Assembly: GCA_964017235.1 (NCBI GenBank)
Contig: OZ024938.1
Location: 56,597,816 to 56,661,815 of the forward strand
Direction: 5' to 3'
Length of the DNA: 64,000 bases
From: Sabellastarte sp. h YS-2021
Taxonomy: Eukaryota > Annelida > Polychaeta > Sabellida > Sabellidae
The translations under genes and the position numbers were made by a program. The first letter of the stretch is position 1. Each line of letters opens with the position of its first letter. Under the pieces are notes generated by a model. That model did not search any database. It was not told the origin of the DNA and saw only the letters and a list, made by a program, of their open reading frames with translations. Shown piece by piece: positions 22,523 to 34,999 of the stretch.

Positions 22523-23202
22523 ATTTTTGTTGGTTGATCACATAACGTTCTTCAAGGATTCAAGGAAAGGCAATAAAATGACGGATTTCAGTAGGGATTT
22601 ACTTAAACATTCATTTAATGCATTTACCATGAAAGGTAATGAAACAAGTGGCTTTACAAAAAAAATTTGACCAAAATTTAACTTGTAAGAAAATATACAA
22701 CTGGAACAAAACACTCTACAAACGGTAACAAGGTTTCTCCAGAAAAAAAAACACAGAACCTCAAACATTTCTATTTGTTTCTCTTTTTCAGATAACTTGC
22801 AATTAAACAAAACATTTATAAAGTAAGTATTTGAAAATACAATGGCAAGGTGCCTTTGTTCTATCATGTCAAGAAAGGAAGGTTTGCGCATCAAAGAAAA
22901 CCTTACAAAGAAGAAAAATTCAAAAACTTTGACGCTGAATGGGGCTTTCACACCTCTCTGGATGAACGGATGCATTTTTAAGAGTGTTTCTGATTCAGTA
23001 GGACACATAAACTGACGTGACGTTAAAATTTAAAACTGGTTCTAGACTACTAACATGACAGAAAGTACACACACATACAAAATTAAAATGTGAAGACTGA
23101 AACAGTCAAGTTTAGGGATGTCACTATACATAACGATATTGTGGTATTCTCATACGGCACTTAAAAATTATTATTTTTTAATAATATTTATTTACCCTTT
23201 TG

Positions 23203-23573
23203 TAGTGTTGTGAATGGTACACCAGCATACAAAATTTCCTTTCGTTTAGGTAGAAATGATGAAATCCGCAAAGATTATTTAAGTACTGGTTACTGAAAAC
23301 GTCATTATATTAGGCTTTCTACTGGTTACTTTATCAAAACAATAAAGAACATATACATTTAAGGAAGTATCTTACATTTTTACTTTATATTCATGGTAAA
23401 TGAAGCTTACAAACTTCAAAATATTTCATGAATACATATTTCCTCTTAATAATAAAGCTCAGGTACGCTCACGTCTAATTTTTCACCATATCAGTACATA
23501 CTTTCTTGTGGATTTCATTCGGTTTCAAAGCCCCGGAAACTGGTTTTTGTTTTCAGAACCGGTCCGACCACTA
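23203..23573 (-). mobile_element. hAT-like MITE with 8-bp target duplication (371 bp)
   Basis: Same family as 62451-62824, inverted. The ends are TAGTGTTGTGAATGG and CGGTCCGACCACTA. CCCTTTTG flanks both sides exactly (23195-23202 and 23574-23581). It has no coding capacity. It lies in the intron between exons 5 and 4. Confidence 0.85.
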
Positions 23574-23774
23574 CCCTTTTGTAACGATTTGCATCGGGGA
23601 CTGGGCAGGCAAGGGTAAGAAACCTACTATCAGTTCCCCTTTACAGTGTCATTCATACACAGTATGAAACTATATTTGTAAAGCTCTTTTCTATCATACA
23701 CACAAAAAGTGTCAAATATTACATAAATTTTATGACAAAAAAAAAGAAAAGAAATTTTTTTTTTTAATTAGCTG

Positions 23775-23911
23775 GGCAGCTATACACTTGGTCAAGGTTC
23801 TGTACTGCAAACAGCAACTACCAACTTTCCCACATAAGGACCTGGGTTTGAACCACTGACCACCGAGGTGGGAGGCAAGTGTGTTACCACTGTGCCACCC
23901 TGGTCCCCACA
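23775..23911 (-). mobile_element. tRNA-headed SINE, type I, 3'-truncated
   Basis: The minus strand reads CAGGGTGGCACAGTGGTAACACACTTGCC, then GGTTCAAACCC, then GGGAAAGTTGGTAGTTGC and CAGTACAGAACC. This matches the first ~140 bp of the full copy at 40353-40584 and lacks its 3' tail. Confidence 0.7.
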
Positions 23912-23924
23912 AGATCATTCAAAA

Positions 23925-24105
23925 TGGGCCTGTTGAAAGTTATCGATTTTTTTTTTCATATCTAGAGTTTGATCTGGATCTTACTAAAGCTTAATTATTT
24001 CTTCCTGTCATCAGTCTTGGAGTAATCACAAACACACACAAAAAAAAAAACGATCAGACCCAAAAACATAACCCTGCTTGGTGCAGGTAGTGATAACAGG
24101 GCTGT
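23925..24105 (+). mobile_element. Helitron2-like element 3' end
   Basis: TTTGATCTGGATCTTACTAAA, ATTATTTCTTCC and TTGGAGTAATCACAAACAC precede a hairpin CCCTGCTTGGTGCAGG at 24072-24087 followed by TAGTGATAA. The pattern is the same as the 3' end at 37100-37207. The 5' part is missing or unrecognised. Confidence 0.5.
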
Positions 24106-24702
24106 TAGGAAATATGGGGCGATAGGTCTGTTCAGTCAATACTACTGTTTAAATTTGGATATACAATGTAGTTTATACTATGTTTTTATTGTTTATTTCA
24201 AGGCAATTATAATCAAAGTGCACTAGTATGTAATTTAGTATGTTTCATCTGGTGAAAGAAAAGGGAAGGAGATGCTGATATAAATTCCATCTTGGTACAG
24301 GATCAGTGTAGATACAGAAAGGGGGGTTTAATCCTTTTTGGGGTTTAAGATCTAATTAATCAGCAAGTCTGATAAGTGGGCCTTTCACTCAGGTTCAGTG
24401 CTCTAGCCCTTGTACTTTTACTCAAACTGTTTGTGTGTGCCTTTTTGAAAAGAATCCAGGATAAAACCTCTGATGGGAAAAAAGTCCTACGAAAAAAGCC
24501 CTACTTTAATCCTACAGTCCTTTCTTCTGTTCAAGTCATGTTGTTTGCAGAGACTATGAAAGGGATGAATGGATAACTTACCTGAAAACTGCTCAGGACT
24601 GCAGTTACCTGTGAGTGGAATTAAAATTGGGTTTGAAGGCTTTATGTAAACCACGAAACCTACTAATTCAACAAGTATATTTAACAAATAATGTGAACCT
24701 AC

Positions 24703-24856
24703 TTGGCATCTCTGACATCGGGCAGTGATCGGTGCAGTGAGATCTTGTCACTGGCATACTGATTAAATGCATTGCGTTGCCAGCCTGCATCAAACTTCTT
24801 CCTCTCCTCAGGAGGAAGCTTGTCTTTTTCTACATTCACAGCTTTCCCCATTTCCC
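24703..24856 (-). CDS. GALNT exon 4 (pre-catalytic region)
   Basis: Fourth coding exon, residues 172-222. The acceptor is CTTGCAG and the donor GTAGGT. It encodes GEMGKAV, a Lys/Glu-rich stretch, then GWQRNAFNQYASDKISLHRSLPDVRDA. The pattern N-x-F/x-N-x-x-A-S-D-x-I-x-L-x-R-S-LPD-x-R is a strong family signature directly upstream of the glycosyltransferase domain. Phases match both neighbours. Confidence 0.92.
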
Positions 24857-26179
24857 CTGCAAGTAAACCGCAGTTTGGAATGTTTATTTTTTAACACTGA
24901 TATTTCTCTTTTGTTACTGAGGATCAGACATGGGGTCAAAATGCATCAGACATGGGATTATTTAAAACCATGTTCTACTAAATTAAAAATAACCTTAAAT
25001 GGCAGGAAATTGGCATAGTAGTGTATTTTATCATTTCTTGCAAATAATCAGATTTCTTTTTATGAACATCTTATATACATCTTGCACACTTGTGAAACAC
25101 TTTCACAAAATACACAAATACATTAATTACTGTTCGTAACTTATTTTATTATGTTTTATTGCGGGAAAATTTTAGCCACTGCACTTGATTTGAATCTTTG
25201 CAGCATACACAATCAAATGAAACTTTGAGCTCCAATAATCTTTCCACAAGACAAATTAACACATAAAAGCTCTTTTCATTCAAAAATGAGATTCAAATTA
25301 CCTGTTATTGTTCAACACTTTAACAGTCAACTTTAACACCATTTGTTGCTTTGAAAAAAAAAATGCAAACAAATTGACATCGTCTGAGTGTATCAATTGA
25401 CATGATACTGAGGCTATCATAAATGTGCACAACACCCTTTAACATATCATAAAAGGAACGTGACACCTTTGAAAGTCAATACAAATCAATTCACTGGTAC
25501 GCTCACAAATGAACAGAAGACATGCAAAGCCAGCATATTTATCTTAGGAAACTGATCCCATCACTTAAACCATTAGAGATCAATTTAAGCCATAAATAAA
25601 TGAACATCAGCGCAACCTGTTACCGGCTGATGTGGTATTGCGATTTGACTTATAAAGTTAAGTAGATGTCTCCATCGTACTGACTTCAGTCAACCAATTT
25701 TATCCCTTTCACTGATTTTATTGAAAGCATTTGCTTACATCTGGTGTACTGTTAAGTGTTAACACACTTGCCAAGCACTTCCTAGGTTTGGGTTTGATTC
25801 CCAGCCTGAGATGAAGTGGGAAATTTAGCGGTTGCTTGCAGATGTGGACAGATCTCAGAACACAATCTTGACCAATTAATATATATATTACTTTCCTCAA
25901 TTCAATCAATTACTCGTAATATTATGTGGCCCTATACATTATAATGAAAGCATTGTTCCATGCAAATCAACACATTCGCAATGAAAAACTAGAAATAGGC
26001 CGCCCTGTTGATAGTAGATGCGAATAGAAACAGGATAGCATAGAAGAACACACATTATCATGTGCAATGTCCACCCATGAACCTTTTGCCCAAATTGTAC
26101 AGTAGTCTTACAAGACCCTGTTTCATTTGTAAAATATATCAATGATGCTTAAATATTTGTTAGTGTAGATGTAAATTAT
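24857..26179. other. GALNT intron; little recognised
   Basis: AT-rich sequence flanking the satellite. Apart from the SINE remnant at 25745-25870 I see nothing assignable. The 5' end of any element that contains the satellite should be in or near here but was not identified. Confidence 0.4.
25745..25870 (+). mobile_element. SINE type I remnant
   Basis: GTTAACACACTTGCC, GGGTTTGATTCCCAG and GTGGGAAATTTAGCGGTTGCTTGC follow the type I order (A box, B box, body). It is strongly diverged and both ends are unclear. Confidence 0.4.
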
Positions 26180-29100
26180 TTCAGCTTCATGCCTTTTTGC
26201 ATTGGTTGGGTTGAAAATTTTGACGAAATCACTCTATCTTGCACGGTTAAGAAGATAGAAGCAAATTCCTGTTTTTCTATTTTTGGCAAAAATTTGAAAA
26301 TTCAAAATGGCCGCCATTTTTGGGAAAAGGAAATTTTTTTGAAAATTGCCAAGAGTACATTTCTTAGATACCCTATGGGTCGAAAATTTCAACAAAATAA
26401 CTCTATTTTGCACGGTTAAGGACAGTTTGTGTTTTTCCATTTTGGGCAAAAATTCGAAAATTCAAAATGGCTGCCATTTTTGGGGAGGGGAAAATTTTTT
26501 GAAAATTGCAAAGATTACATTCCTTAGATACCCTGTGGGTTGAAAAATTTCGACGAAATCGCTCTATCTCGCATGGTTAAGGAGATAGAAGGAAATTTGT
26601 GTTTTGCCATTTTTGGCAAAACTTCGAAAATTCAAAATGGTCGCCATTTTTGGGGAGGGGAAAATTTTTTGAAAATTGCAAAGATTGCATTGCTTAGATA
26701 CCCTGTGCGTCGAAAATTTTGACGAAATCGCTCTATCTCGCACGGTTAAGGAGATAGAAGCAAATTAGTGTTTTGCCATTTTTGGCAAAAATTCGAAAAT
26801 TCAAAATGGCCGCCATTTTTGGGGAGGGGAAATTTTTTTTTAAATTACCAAGAGTACAATGCTCAGATACCCTGTGGGTCGAAAATTTTGACGAAATCGC
26901 TCTATCTCGCACGGTTAAGGAGATAGAAGCAAATTAGTGTTTTGCCATTTTTGGCAAAAATTCGAAAATTCAAAATGGCCGCCATTTTTGGGGGAGGGGA
27001 AAATTTGGGGAAAATTGCAAAGATTGCATTCTTTAGATACCCTGTGGGTCGAAAATTTCGACGAAATCGCTCTATCTCGCACGGTTAAGGAGATAGAAGC
27101 AAATTTGTGTTTTGCCATTTTTGGCAAAAATTCGAAAATTCAAAATGGCCGCCATTTTTGGGGAGGGGAAAATTTGGGGAAAATTGCAAATATTACATTC
27201 CTTAGATACCCTGTGGGTCGAAAATTTCGACGAAATCGCTCTATCTCGCACGGTTAAGGAGATAGAAGCAAATTTGTGTTTTGCCATTTTTGGCAAAAAT
27301 TCGAAAATTCAAAATGGCCGCCATTTTTGGGGGAGGGGAAAATTTTTTAAAAATTACCAAGAGTACAATGCTCAGATACCCTGTGGGTCGAAAATTTTGA
27401 CGAAATCGCTCTATCTGGCACGGTTAAGGAGATAGAAGCAAATTTGTGTTTTGCCATTTTTGGCAAAAATTCGAAAATTCAAAATGGCCGCCAATTTTGG
27501 GGAGGGGAAAATTTTTTGAAAATTGCAAAGATTGCATTCCTTAGATACCCTGTGGGTCGAAAATTTCGACGAAATCACTCTATCTCGCACGGTTAAGGAG
27601 ATAGAAGCAAATTAGTGTTTTGCCATTTTTGGCAAAAATTCGAAAATTCAAAATGGCCGCCATTTTTGGGGAGGGGAAAATTTTTTGAAAATTGCAAATA
27701 TTACATTCCTTAGATACCCTGTGGGTCGAAAATTTCCACGAAATCGCTCTATCTCGCACGGTTAAGGAGATAGAAGCAAATTAGTGTTTTGCCATTTTTG
27801 GCAAAAATTCGAAAATTCAAAATGGCTGCCATTTTTGGGAAGGGGAAAATTTTTTGAAAATTGCAAAGAGTACACTCTTGAAATACCCTGTGGGTCGAAA
27901 ATTTTGACGAAATCGCTCTATCTCGCACGGTTAAGGAGATAGAAGCAAATTTGTGTTTTGCCATTTTTGGCAAAAATTCGAAAATTTAAAATGGCCGCCA
28001 TTTTTGGGGAGGGGAAAATTTTTTGAAAATTGCAAATATTACATTCCTTAGATACCCTGTGGGTCGAAAATTTCGACGAAATCGCTCTATCTCGCACGGT
28101 TAAGGAGATAGAAGCAAATTTGTGTTTTGCCATTTTTGGCAAAAATTCGAAAATTCAAAATGGCCGCCATTTTTGGGGAGGGGAAAATTTTTTGAAAATT
28201 GCAAAGAGTACACTCCTTAGATACCCTGTGGGTCGAAAATTTTGCCGAAATCGCTCTATCTCGCACGGTTAAGGAGATAGAAGCAAATTAGTGTTTTGCC
28301 ATTTTTGGCAAAAATTCGAAAATTCAAAATGGCCGCCATTTTTGGGGAGGGGAAAATTTTTTGAAAATTGCAAAGAGTACACTCCTCAGATACCCTGTGG
28401 GTCGAAAATTTTGACGAAATCGCTCTATCTCGCACGGTTAAGGAGATAGAAGCAAATTTGTGTTTTGCCATTTTTGGCAAAAATTCGAAAATTCAAAATG
28501 GCCGCCATTTTTGGGGAGGGGAAAATTTTTTGAAAATTGCAAATATTACATTCCTTAGATACCCTGTGGGTCGAAAATTTCCACGAAATCGCTCTATCTC
28601 ACACGGTTAAGGAGATAGAAGGAAATTTGTGTTTTGCCATTTTTGGCAAAAATTCGAAAATTCAAAATGGCCGCCATTTTTGGGGAGGGGAAAATTTTTT
28701 GAAAATTGCAAAGAGTACACTCCTCAGATACCCTGTGGGTCGAAAATTTTGCCGAAATCGCTCTATCTCGCACGGTTAAGGAGATAGAAGCAAATTAGTG
28801 TTTTGCCATTTTTGGCAAAAATTCGAAAATTCAAAATGGCCGCCATTTTTGGGGAGGGGAAAATTTTTTGAAAATTGCAAAGAGTACACTCCTCAGATAC
28901 CCTGTGGGTCGAAAATTTCGACGAAATCGCTCTATCTCGCACGGTTAAGGAGATAGAAGCAAATTTGTGTTTTGCCATTTTTGGCAAAAATTCGAAAATT
29001 CAAAATGGCCGCCATTTTTGGGGAGGGGAAATTTTTTTTTAAATTACCAAGAGTACAATGCTCAAATACCTGTGGGTCGAAAATTTTGACGAAATCGCTC

Positions 29101-32100
29101 TATCTCACATGGTTAAGGAGATAGAAGGAAATTTGTGTTTTGCCATTTTTGGCAAAACTTCGAAAATTCAAAATGGTCGCCATTTTTGGGGAGGGGAAAA
29201 TTTTTTGAAAATTGCAAAGATTGCATTGCTTAGATACCCTGTGCGTCGAAAATTTTGACGAAATCGCTCTATCTCGCACGGTTAAGGAGATAGAAGCAAA
29301 TTAGTGTTTTGCCATTTTTGGCAAAAATTCGAAAATTCAAAATGGCCGCCATTTTTGGGGAGGGGAAATTTTTTTTTAAATTACCAAGAGTACAATGCTC
29401 AGATACCCTGTGGGTCGAAAATTTTGACGAAATCGCTCTATCTCGCACGGTTAAGGAGATAGAAGCAAATTTGTGTTTTGCCATTTTTGGCAAAAATTCG
29501 AAAATTCAAAATGGCCGCCATTTTTGGGGGAGGGGAAAATTTGGGGAAAATTGCAAAGATTGCATTCTTTAGATACCCTGTGGGTCGAAAATTTCGACGA
29601 AATCGCTCTATCTCGCACGGTTAAGGAGATAGAAGCAAATTTGTGTTTTGCCATTTTTGGCAAAAATTCGAAAATTCAAAATGGCCGCCATTTTTGGGGA
29701 GGGGAAAATTTTTTGAAAATTGCAAATATTACATTCCTTAGATACCCTGTGGGTCGAAAATTTCGACGAAATCGCTCTATCTCGCACGGTTAAGGAGATA
29801 GAAGCAAATTTGTGTTTTGCCATTTTTGGCAAAAATTCGAAAATTTAAAATGGCCGCCATTTTTGGGGAGGGGAAAATTTTTTAAAAATTACCAAGAGTA
29901 CAATGCTCAGATACCCTGTGGGTCGAAAATTTTGACGAAATCGCTCTATCTGGCACGGTTAAGGAGATAGAAGCAAATTTGTGTTTTGCCATTTTTGGCA
30001 AAAATTCGAAAATTCAAAATGGCCGCCAATTTTGGGGAGGGGAAAATTTTTTGAAAATTGCAAAGATTGCATTCCTTAGATACCCTGTGGGTCGAAAATT
30101 TCGACGAAATCACTCTATCTCGCACGGTTAAGGAGATAGAAGCAAATTAGTGTTTTGCCATTTTTTGGCAAAAATTCGAAAATTCAAAATGGCCGCCATT
30201 TTTGGGGAGGGGAAAATTTTTTGAAAATTGCAAATATTACATTCCTTAGATACCCTGTGGGTCGAAAATTTCCACGAAATCGCTCTATCTCGCACGGTTA
30301 AGGAGATAGAAGCAAATTAGTGTTTTGCCATTTTTGGCAAAAATTCGAAAATTCAAAATGGCTGCCATTTTTGGGAAGGGGAAAATTTTTTGAAAATTGC
30401 AAAGAGTACACTCTTGAAATACCCTGTGGGTCGAAAATTTTGACGAAATCGCTCTATCTCGCACGGTTAAGGAGATAGAAGCAAATTTGTGTTTTGCCAT
30501 TTTTGGCAAAAATTCGAAAATTTAAAATGGCCGCCATTTTTGGGGAGGGGAAAATTTTTTGAAAATTGCAAATATTACATTCCTTAGATACCCTGTGGGT
30601 CGAAAATTTCGACGAAATCGCTCTATCTCGCACGGTTAAGGAGATAGAAGCAAATTTGTGTTTTGCCATTTTTGGCAAAAATTCGAAAATTCAAAATGGC
30701 CGCCATTTTTGGGGAGGGGAAAATTTTTTGAAAATTGCAAAGAGTACACTCCTTAGATACCCTGTGGGTCGAAAATTTTGCCGAAATCGCTCTATCTCGC
30801 ACGGTTAAGGAGATAGAAGCAAATTAGTGTTTTGCCATTTTTGGCAAAAATTCGAAAATTCAAAATGGCCGCCATTTTTGGGGAGGGGAAAATTTTTTGA
30901 AAATTGCAAAGAGTACACTCCTCAGATACCCTGTGGGTCGAAAATTTTGACGAAATCGCTCTATCTCGCACGGTTAAGGAGATAGAAGCAAATTTGTGTT
31001 TTGCCATTTTTGGCAAAAATTCGAAAATTCAAAATGGCCGCCATTTTTGGGGAGGGGAAAATTTTTTGAAAATTGCAAATATTACATTCCTTAGATACCC
31101 TGTGGGTCGAAAATTTCCACGAAATCGCTCTATCTCACACGGTTAAGGAGATAGAAGGAAATTTGTGTTTTGCCATTTTTGGCAAAAATTCGAAAATTCA
31201 AAATGGCCGCCATTTTTGGGGAGGGGAAAATTTTTTGAAAATTGCAAAGAGTACACTCCTCAGATACCCTGTGGGTCGAAAATTTTGCCGAAATCGCTCT
31301 ATCTCGCACGGTTAAGGAGATAGAAGCAAATTAGTGTTTTGCCATTTTTGGCAAAAATTCGAAAATTCAAAATGGCCGCCATTTTTGGGGAGGGGAAAAT
31401 TTTTTGAAAATTGCAAAGAGTACACTCCTCAGATACCCTGTGGGTCGAAAATTTCGACGAAATCGCTCTATCTCGCACGGTTAAGGAGATAGAAGCAAAT
31501 TTGTGTTTTGCCATTTTTGGCAAAAATTCGAAAATTCAAAATGGCCGCCATTTTTGGGGAGGGGAAATTTTTTTTTAAATTACCAAGAGTACAATGCTCA
31601 AATACCTGTGGGTCGAAAATTTTGACGAAATCGCTCTATCTCACATGGTTAAGGAGATAGAAGGAAATTTGTGTTTTGCCATTTTTGGCAAAACTTCGAA
31701 AATTCAAAATGGTCGCCATTTTTGGGGAGGGGAAAATTTTTTGAAAATTGCAAAGATTGCATTGCTTAGATACCCTGTGCGTCGAAAATTTTGACGAAAT
31801 CGCTCTATCTCGCACGGTTAAGGAGATAGAAGCAAATTAGTGTTTTGCCATTTTTGGCAAAAATTCGAAAATTCAAAATGGCCGCCATTTTTGGGGAGGG
31901 GAAATTTTTTTTTAAATTACCAAGAGTACAATGCTCAGATACCCTGTGGGTCGAAAATTTTGACGAAATCGCTCTATCTCGCACGGTTAAGGAGATAGAA
32001 GCAAATTTGTGTTTTGCCATTTTTGGCAAAAATTCGAAAATTCAAAATGGCCGCCATTTTTGGGGGAGGGGAAAATTTGGGGAAAATTGCAAAGATTGCA

Positions 32101-34545
32101 TTCTTTAGATACCCTGTGGGTCGAAAATTTCGACGAAATCGCTCTATCTCGCACGGTTAAGGAGATAGAAGCAAATTTGTGTTTTGCCATTTTTGGCAAA
32201 AATTCGAAAATTCAAAATGGCCGCCATTTTTGGGGAGGGGAAAATTTTTTGAAAATTGCAAATATTACATTCCTTAGATACCCTGTGGGTCGAAAATTTC
32301 GACGAAATCGCTCTATCTCGCACGGTTAAGGAGATAGAAGCAAATTTGTGTTTTGCCATTTTTGGCAAAAATTCGAAAATTTAAAATGGCCGCCATTTTT
32401 GGGGAGGGGAAAATTTTTTAAAAATTACCAAGAGTACAATGCTCAGATACCCTGTGGGTCGAAAATTTTGACGAAATCGCTCTATCTGGCACGGTTAAGG
32501 AGATAGAAGCAAATTTGTGTTTTGCCATTTTTGGCAAAAATTCGAAAATTCAAAATGGCCGCCAATTTTGGGGAGGGGAAAATTTTTTGAAAATTGCAAA
32601 GATTGCATTCCTTAGATACCCTGTGGGTCGAAAATTTCGACGAAATCACTCTATCTCGCACGGTTAAGGAGATAGAAGCAAATTAGTGTTTTGCCATTTT
32701 TTGGCAAAAATTCGAAAATTCAAAATGGCCGCCATTTTTGGGGAGGGGAAAATTTTTTGAAAATTGCAAATATTACATTCCTTAGATACCCTGTGGGTCG
32801 AAAATTTCCACGAAATCGCTCTATCTCGCACGGTTAAGGAGATAGAAGCAAATTAGTGTTTTGCCATTTTTGGCAAAAATTCGAAAATTCAAAATGGCTG
32901 CCATTTTTGGGAAGGGGAAAATTTTTTGAAAATTGCAAAGAGTACACTCTTGAAATACCCTGTGGGTCGAAAATTTTGACGAAATCGCTCTATCTCGCAC
33001 GGTTAAGGAGATAGAAGCAAATTTGTGTTTTGCCATTTTTGGCAAAAATTCGAAAATTTAAAATGGCCGCCATTTTTGGGGAGGGGAAAATTTTTTGAAA
33101 ATTGCAAATATTACATTCCTTAGATACCCTGTGGGTCGAAAATTTCGACGAAATCGCTCTATCTCGCACGGTTAAGGAGATAGAAGCAAATTTGTGTTTT
33201 GCCATTTTTGGCAAAAATTCGAAAATTCAAAATGGCCGCCATTTTTGGGGAGGGGAAAATTTTTTGAAAATTGCAAAGAGTACACTCCTTAGATACCCTG
33301 TGGGTCGAAAATTTTGCCGAAATCGCTCTATCTCGCACGGTTAAGGAGATAGAAGCAAATTAGTGTTTTGCCATTTTTGGCAAAAATTCGAAAATTCAAA
33401 ATGGCCGCCATTTTTGGGGAGGGGAAAATTTTTTGAAAATTGCAAAGAGTACACTCCTCAGATACCCTGTGGGTCGAAAATTTTGACGAAATCGCTCTAT
33501 CTCGCACGGTTAAGGAGATAGAAGCAAATTTGTGTTTTGCCATTTTTGGCAAAAATTCGAAAATTCAAAATGGCCGCCATTTTTGGGGAGGGGAAAATTT
33601 TTTGAAAATTGCAAATATTACATTCCTTAGATACCCTGTGGGTCGAAAATTTCCACGAAATCGCTCTATCTCACACAGTTAAGGAGATAGAAGGAAATTT
33701 GTGTTTTGCCATTTTTGGCAAAAATTCGAAAATTCAAAATGGCCGCCATTTTTGGGGAGGGGAAAATTTTTTGAAAATTGCAAAGAGTACACTCCTCAGA
33801 TACCCTGTGGGTCGAAAATTTTGCCGAAATCGCTCTATCTCGCACGGTTAAGGAGATAGAAGCAAATTAGTGTTTTGCCATTTTTGGCAAAAATTCGAAA
33901 ATTCAAAATGGCCGCCATTTTTGGGGAGGGGAAAATTTTTTGAAAATTGCAAAGAGTACACTCCTCAGATACCCTGTGGGTCGAAAATTTCGACGAAATC
34001 GCTCTATCTCGCACGGTTAAGGAGATAGAAGCAAATTTGTGTTTTGCCATTTTTGGCAAAAATTCGAAAATTTAAAATGGCCGCCATTTTTGGGGAGGGG
34101 AAAATTTTTTGAAAATTGCAAATATTACACTCCTTAGATACCCTGTGGGTTGAAAATTTCGACGAAATCGCTCTATCTCGCACGGTTAAGGAGATAGAAG
34201 CAAATTTGTGTTTTGCCATTTTTGGCAAAAATTCGAAAATTCAAAATGGCCGCCATTTTTGGGGAGGGGAAAATTTTTTGAAAATTGCAAAGAGTACACT
34301 CCTTAGATACCCTGTGGGTCGAAAATTTCGCCGAAATCGCTCTATCTCGCACGGTTAAGGAGATAGAAGCAAATTAGTGTTTTGCCATTTTTGGCAAAAA
34401 TTCGAAAATTTAAAATGGCCGCCATTTTTGGGGAGGGGAAAATTTTTTGAAAATTGCAAAGAGTACACTCCTCAGATACACTGCGGGTCGAAAATTTTGC
34501 CGAAATCGCTCTATCTCGCACGGTTAAGGAGATAGAAGCAAATTA
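26180..34545. repeat. 169-bp satellite array with 2536-bp higher-order repeat
   Basis: About 49 tandem monomers of ~169 bp lie wholly inside the GALNT intron between exons 4 and 3. The monomer blocks in order are: GATACCCTGTGGGTCGAAAA, CGAAATCGCTCTATCTCGC, CGGTTAAGGAGATAGAAGC, TGTTTTGCCATTTTTGGC, TTCGAAAATTCAAAATGG, CCGCCATTTTTGGGGAGGGG, then a variable linker. Distinctive monomer variants recur exactly 2536 bp apart (for example 26937, 29473, 32009, and 27749, 30285, 32821), that is 15 monomers plus 1 base, in about three copies from ~26560 to ~34060. The HOR copies look almost identical, indicating recent expansion. Open frames on both strands are by-products of a stop-poor monomer. Confidence 0.95.
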
Positions 34546-34991
34546 CTCAAAAGTAGTACTGAAAATACACAATGAAGTACCTAAATGGCTATTACTCATG
34601 TACTGACAAAGCTATCAGTCCCAAATGCAATACCAAGCGAGCTATGGACATAACAATCTTGTATTCAAAATTGTAGTAAAATATCTTTAATTATTTTGGC
34701 TTAAATGCACGGAAACCAATGGGTACTGAAAATAGCTGTACTTAAGTATTACTCAGTAAGCAAAAGAGGTACAACAGCCAAAAGCAATCCCAAGCAAGCT
34801 ACTGACCCAATAAGCCTGCATACCAAATTTGGTGACAATAGCTCTAATACTTTTCCTTTAAATGAGCGGAAACCATGCGTGACGCCGGACATCGGACGCC
34901 GGACATCGGACATCGGACAACGGACATCGGACAACGGACATCGGACGGCGAAAAAAGCAAAAATAATATATCCACCCCCCAGGGGGGTGGA
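34546..34991 (+). mobile_element. 3' tail next to the satellite: microsatellite and perfect hairpin
   Basis: Directly after the last monomer come core-like phrases (ATTACTCAAAAGTAGTACTG, GGCTATTACTCATG, GAAACCAATGGGTACTG), then a CGGACATCGGACAACGGACAT microsatellite (34880-34948), then a perfect 21-bp hairpin TCCACCCCCC-A-GGGGGGTGGA at 34971-34991. This is the same order as the 3' ends of the Helitron2-like elements in the window. It suggests that the whole 26180-34991 block is one expanded element. Confidence 0.6.
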
Positions 34992-34999
34992 CATAAAAA

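Noticed and set aside
26189-34358. Dozens of 66-107-codon open frames on both strands, encoding near-identical peptides (for example starting MPKMAKHKFAS or MQILHSLDTLWVENF).
   Set aside because: They arise from a stop-poor 169-bp monomer whose length is not a multiple of three, so frames slip from copy to copy. They occur in both strands with no splice or coding-bias support. They are satellite sequence, not a gene family.
26180-34545. CENP-B-box-like site in the satellite (TTCG followed by A-rich sequence).
   Set aside because: The TTCGAAAATTC stretch lacks the required A..CGGG half of the box, so there is no support for a centromeric protein site from sequence alone.
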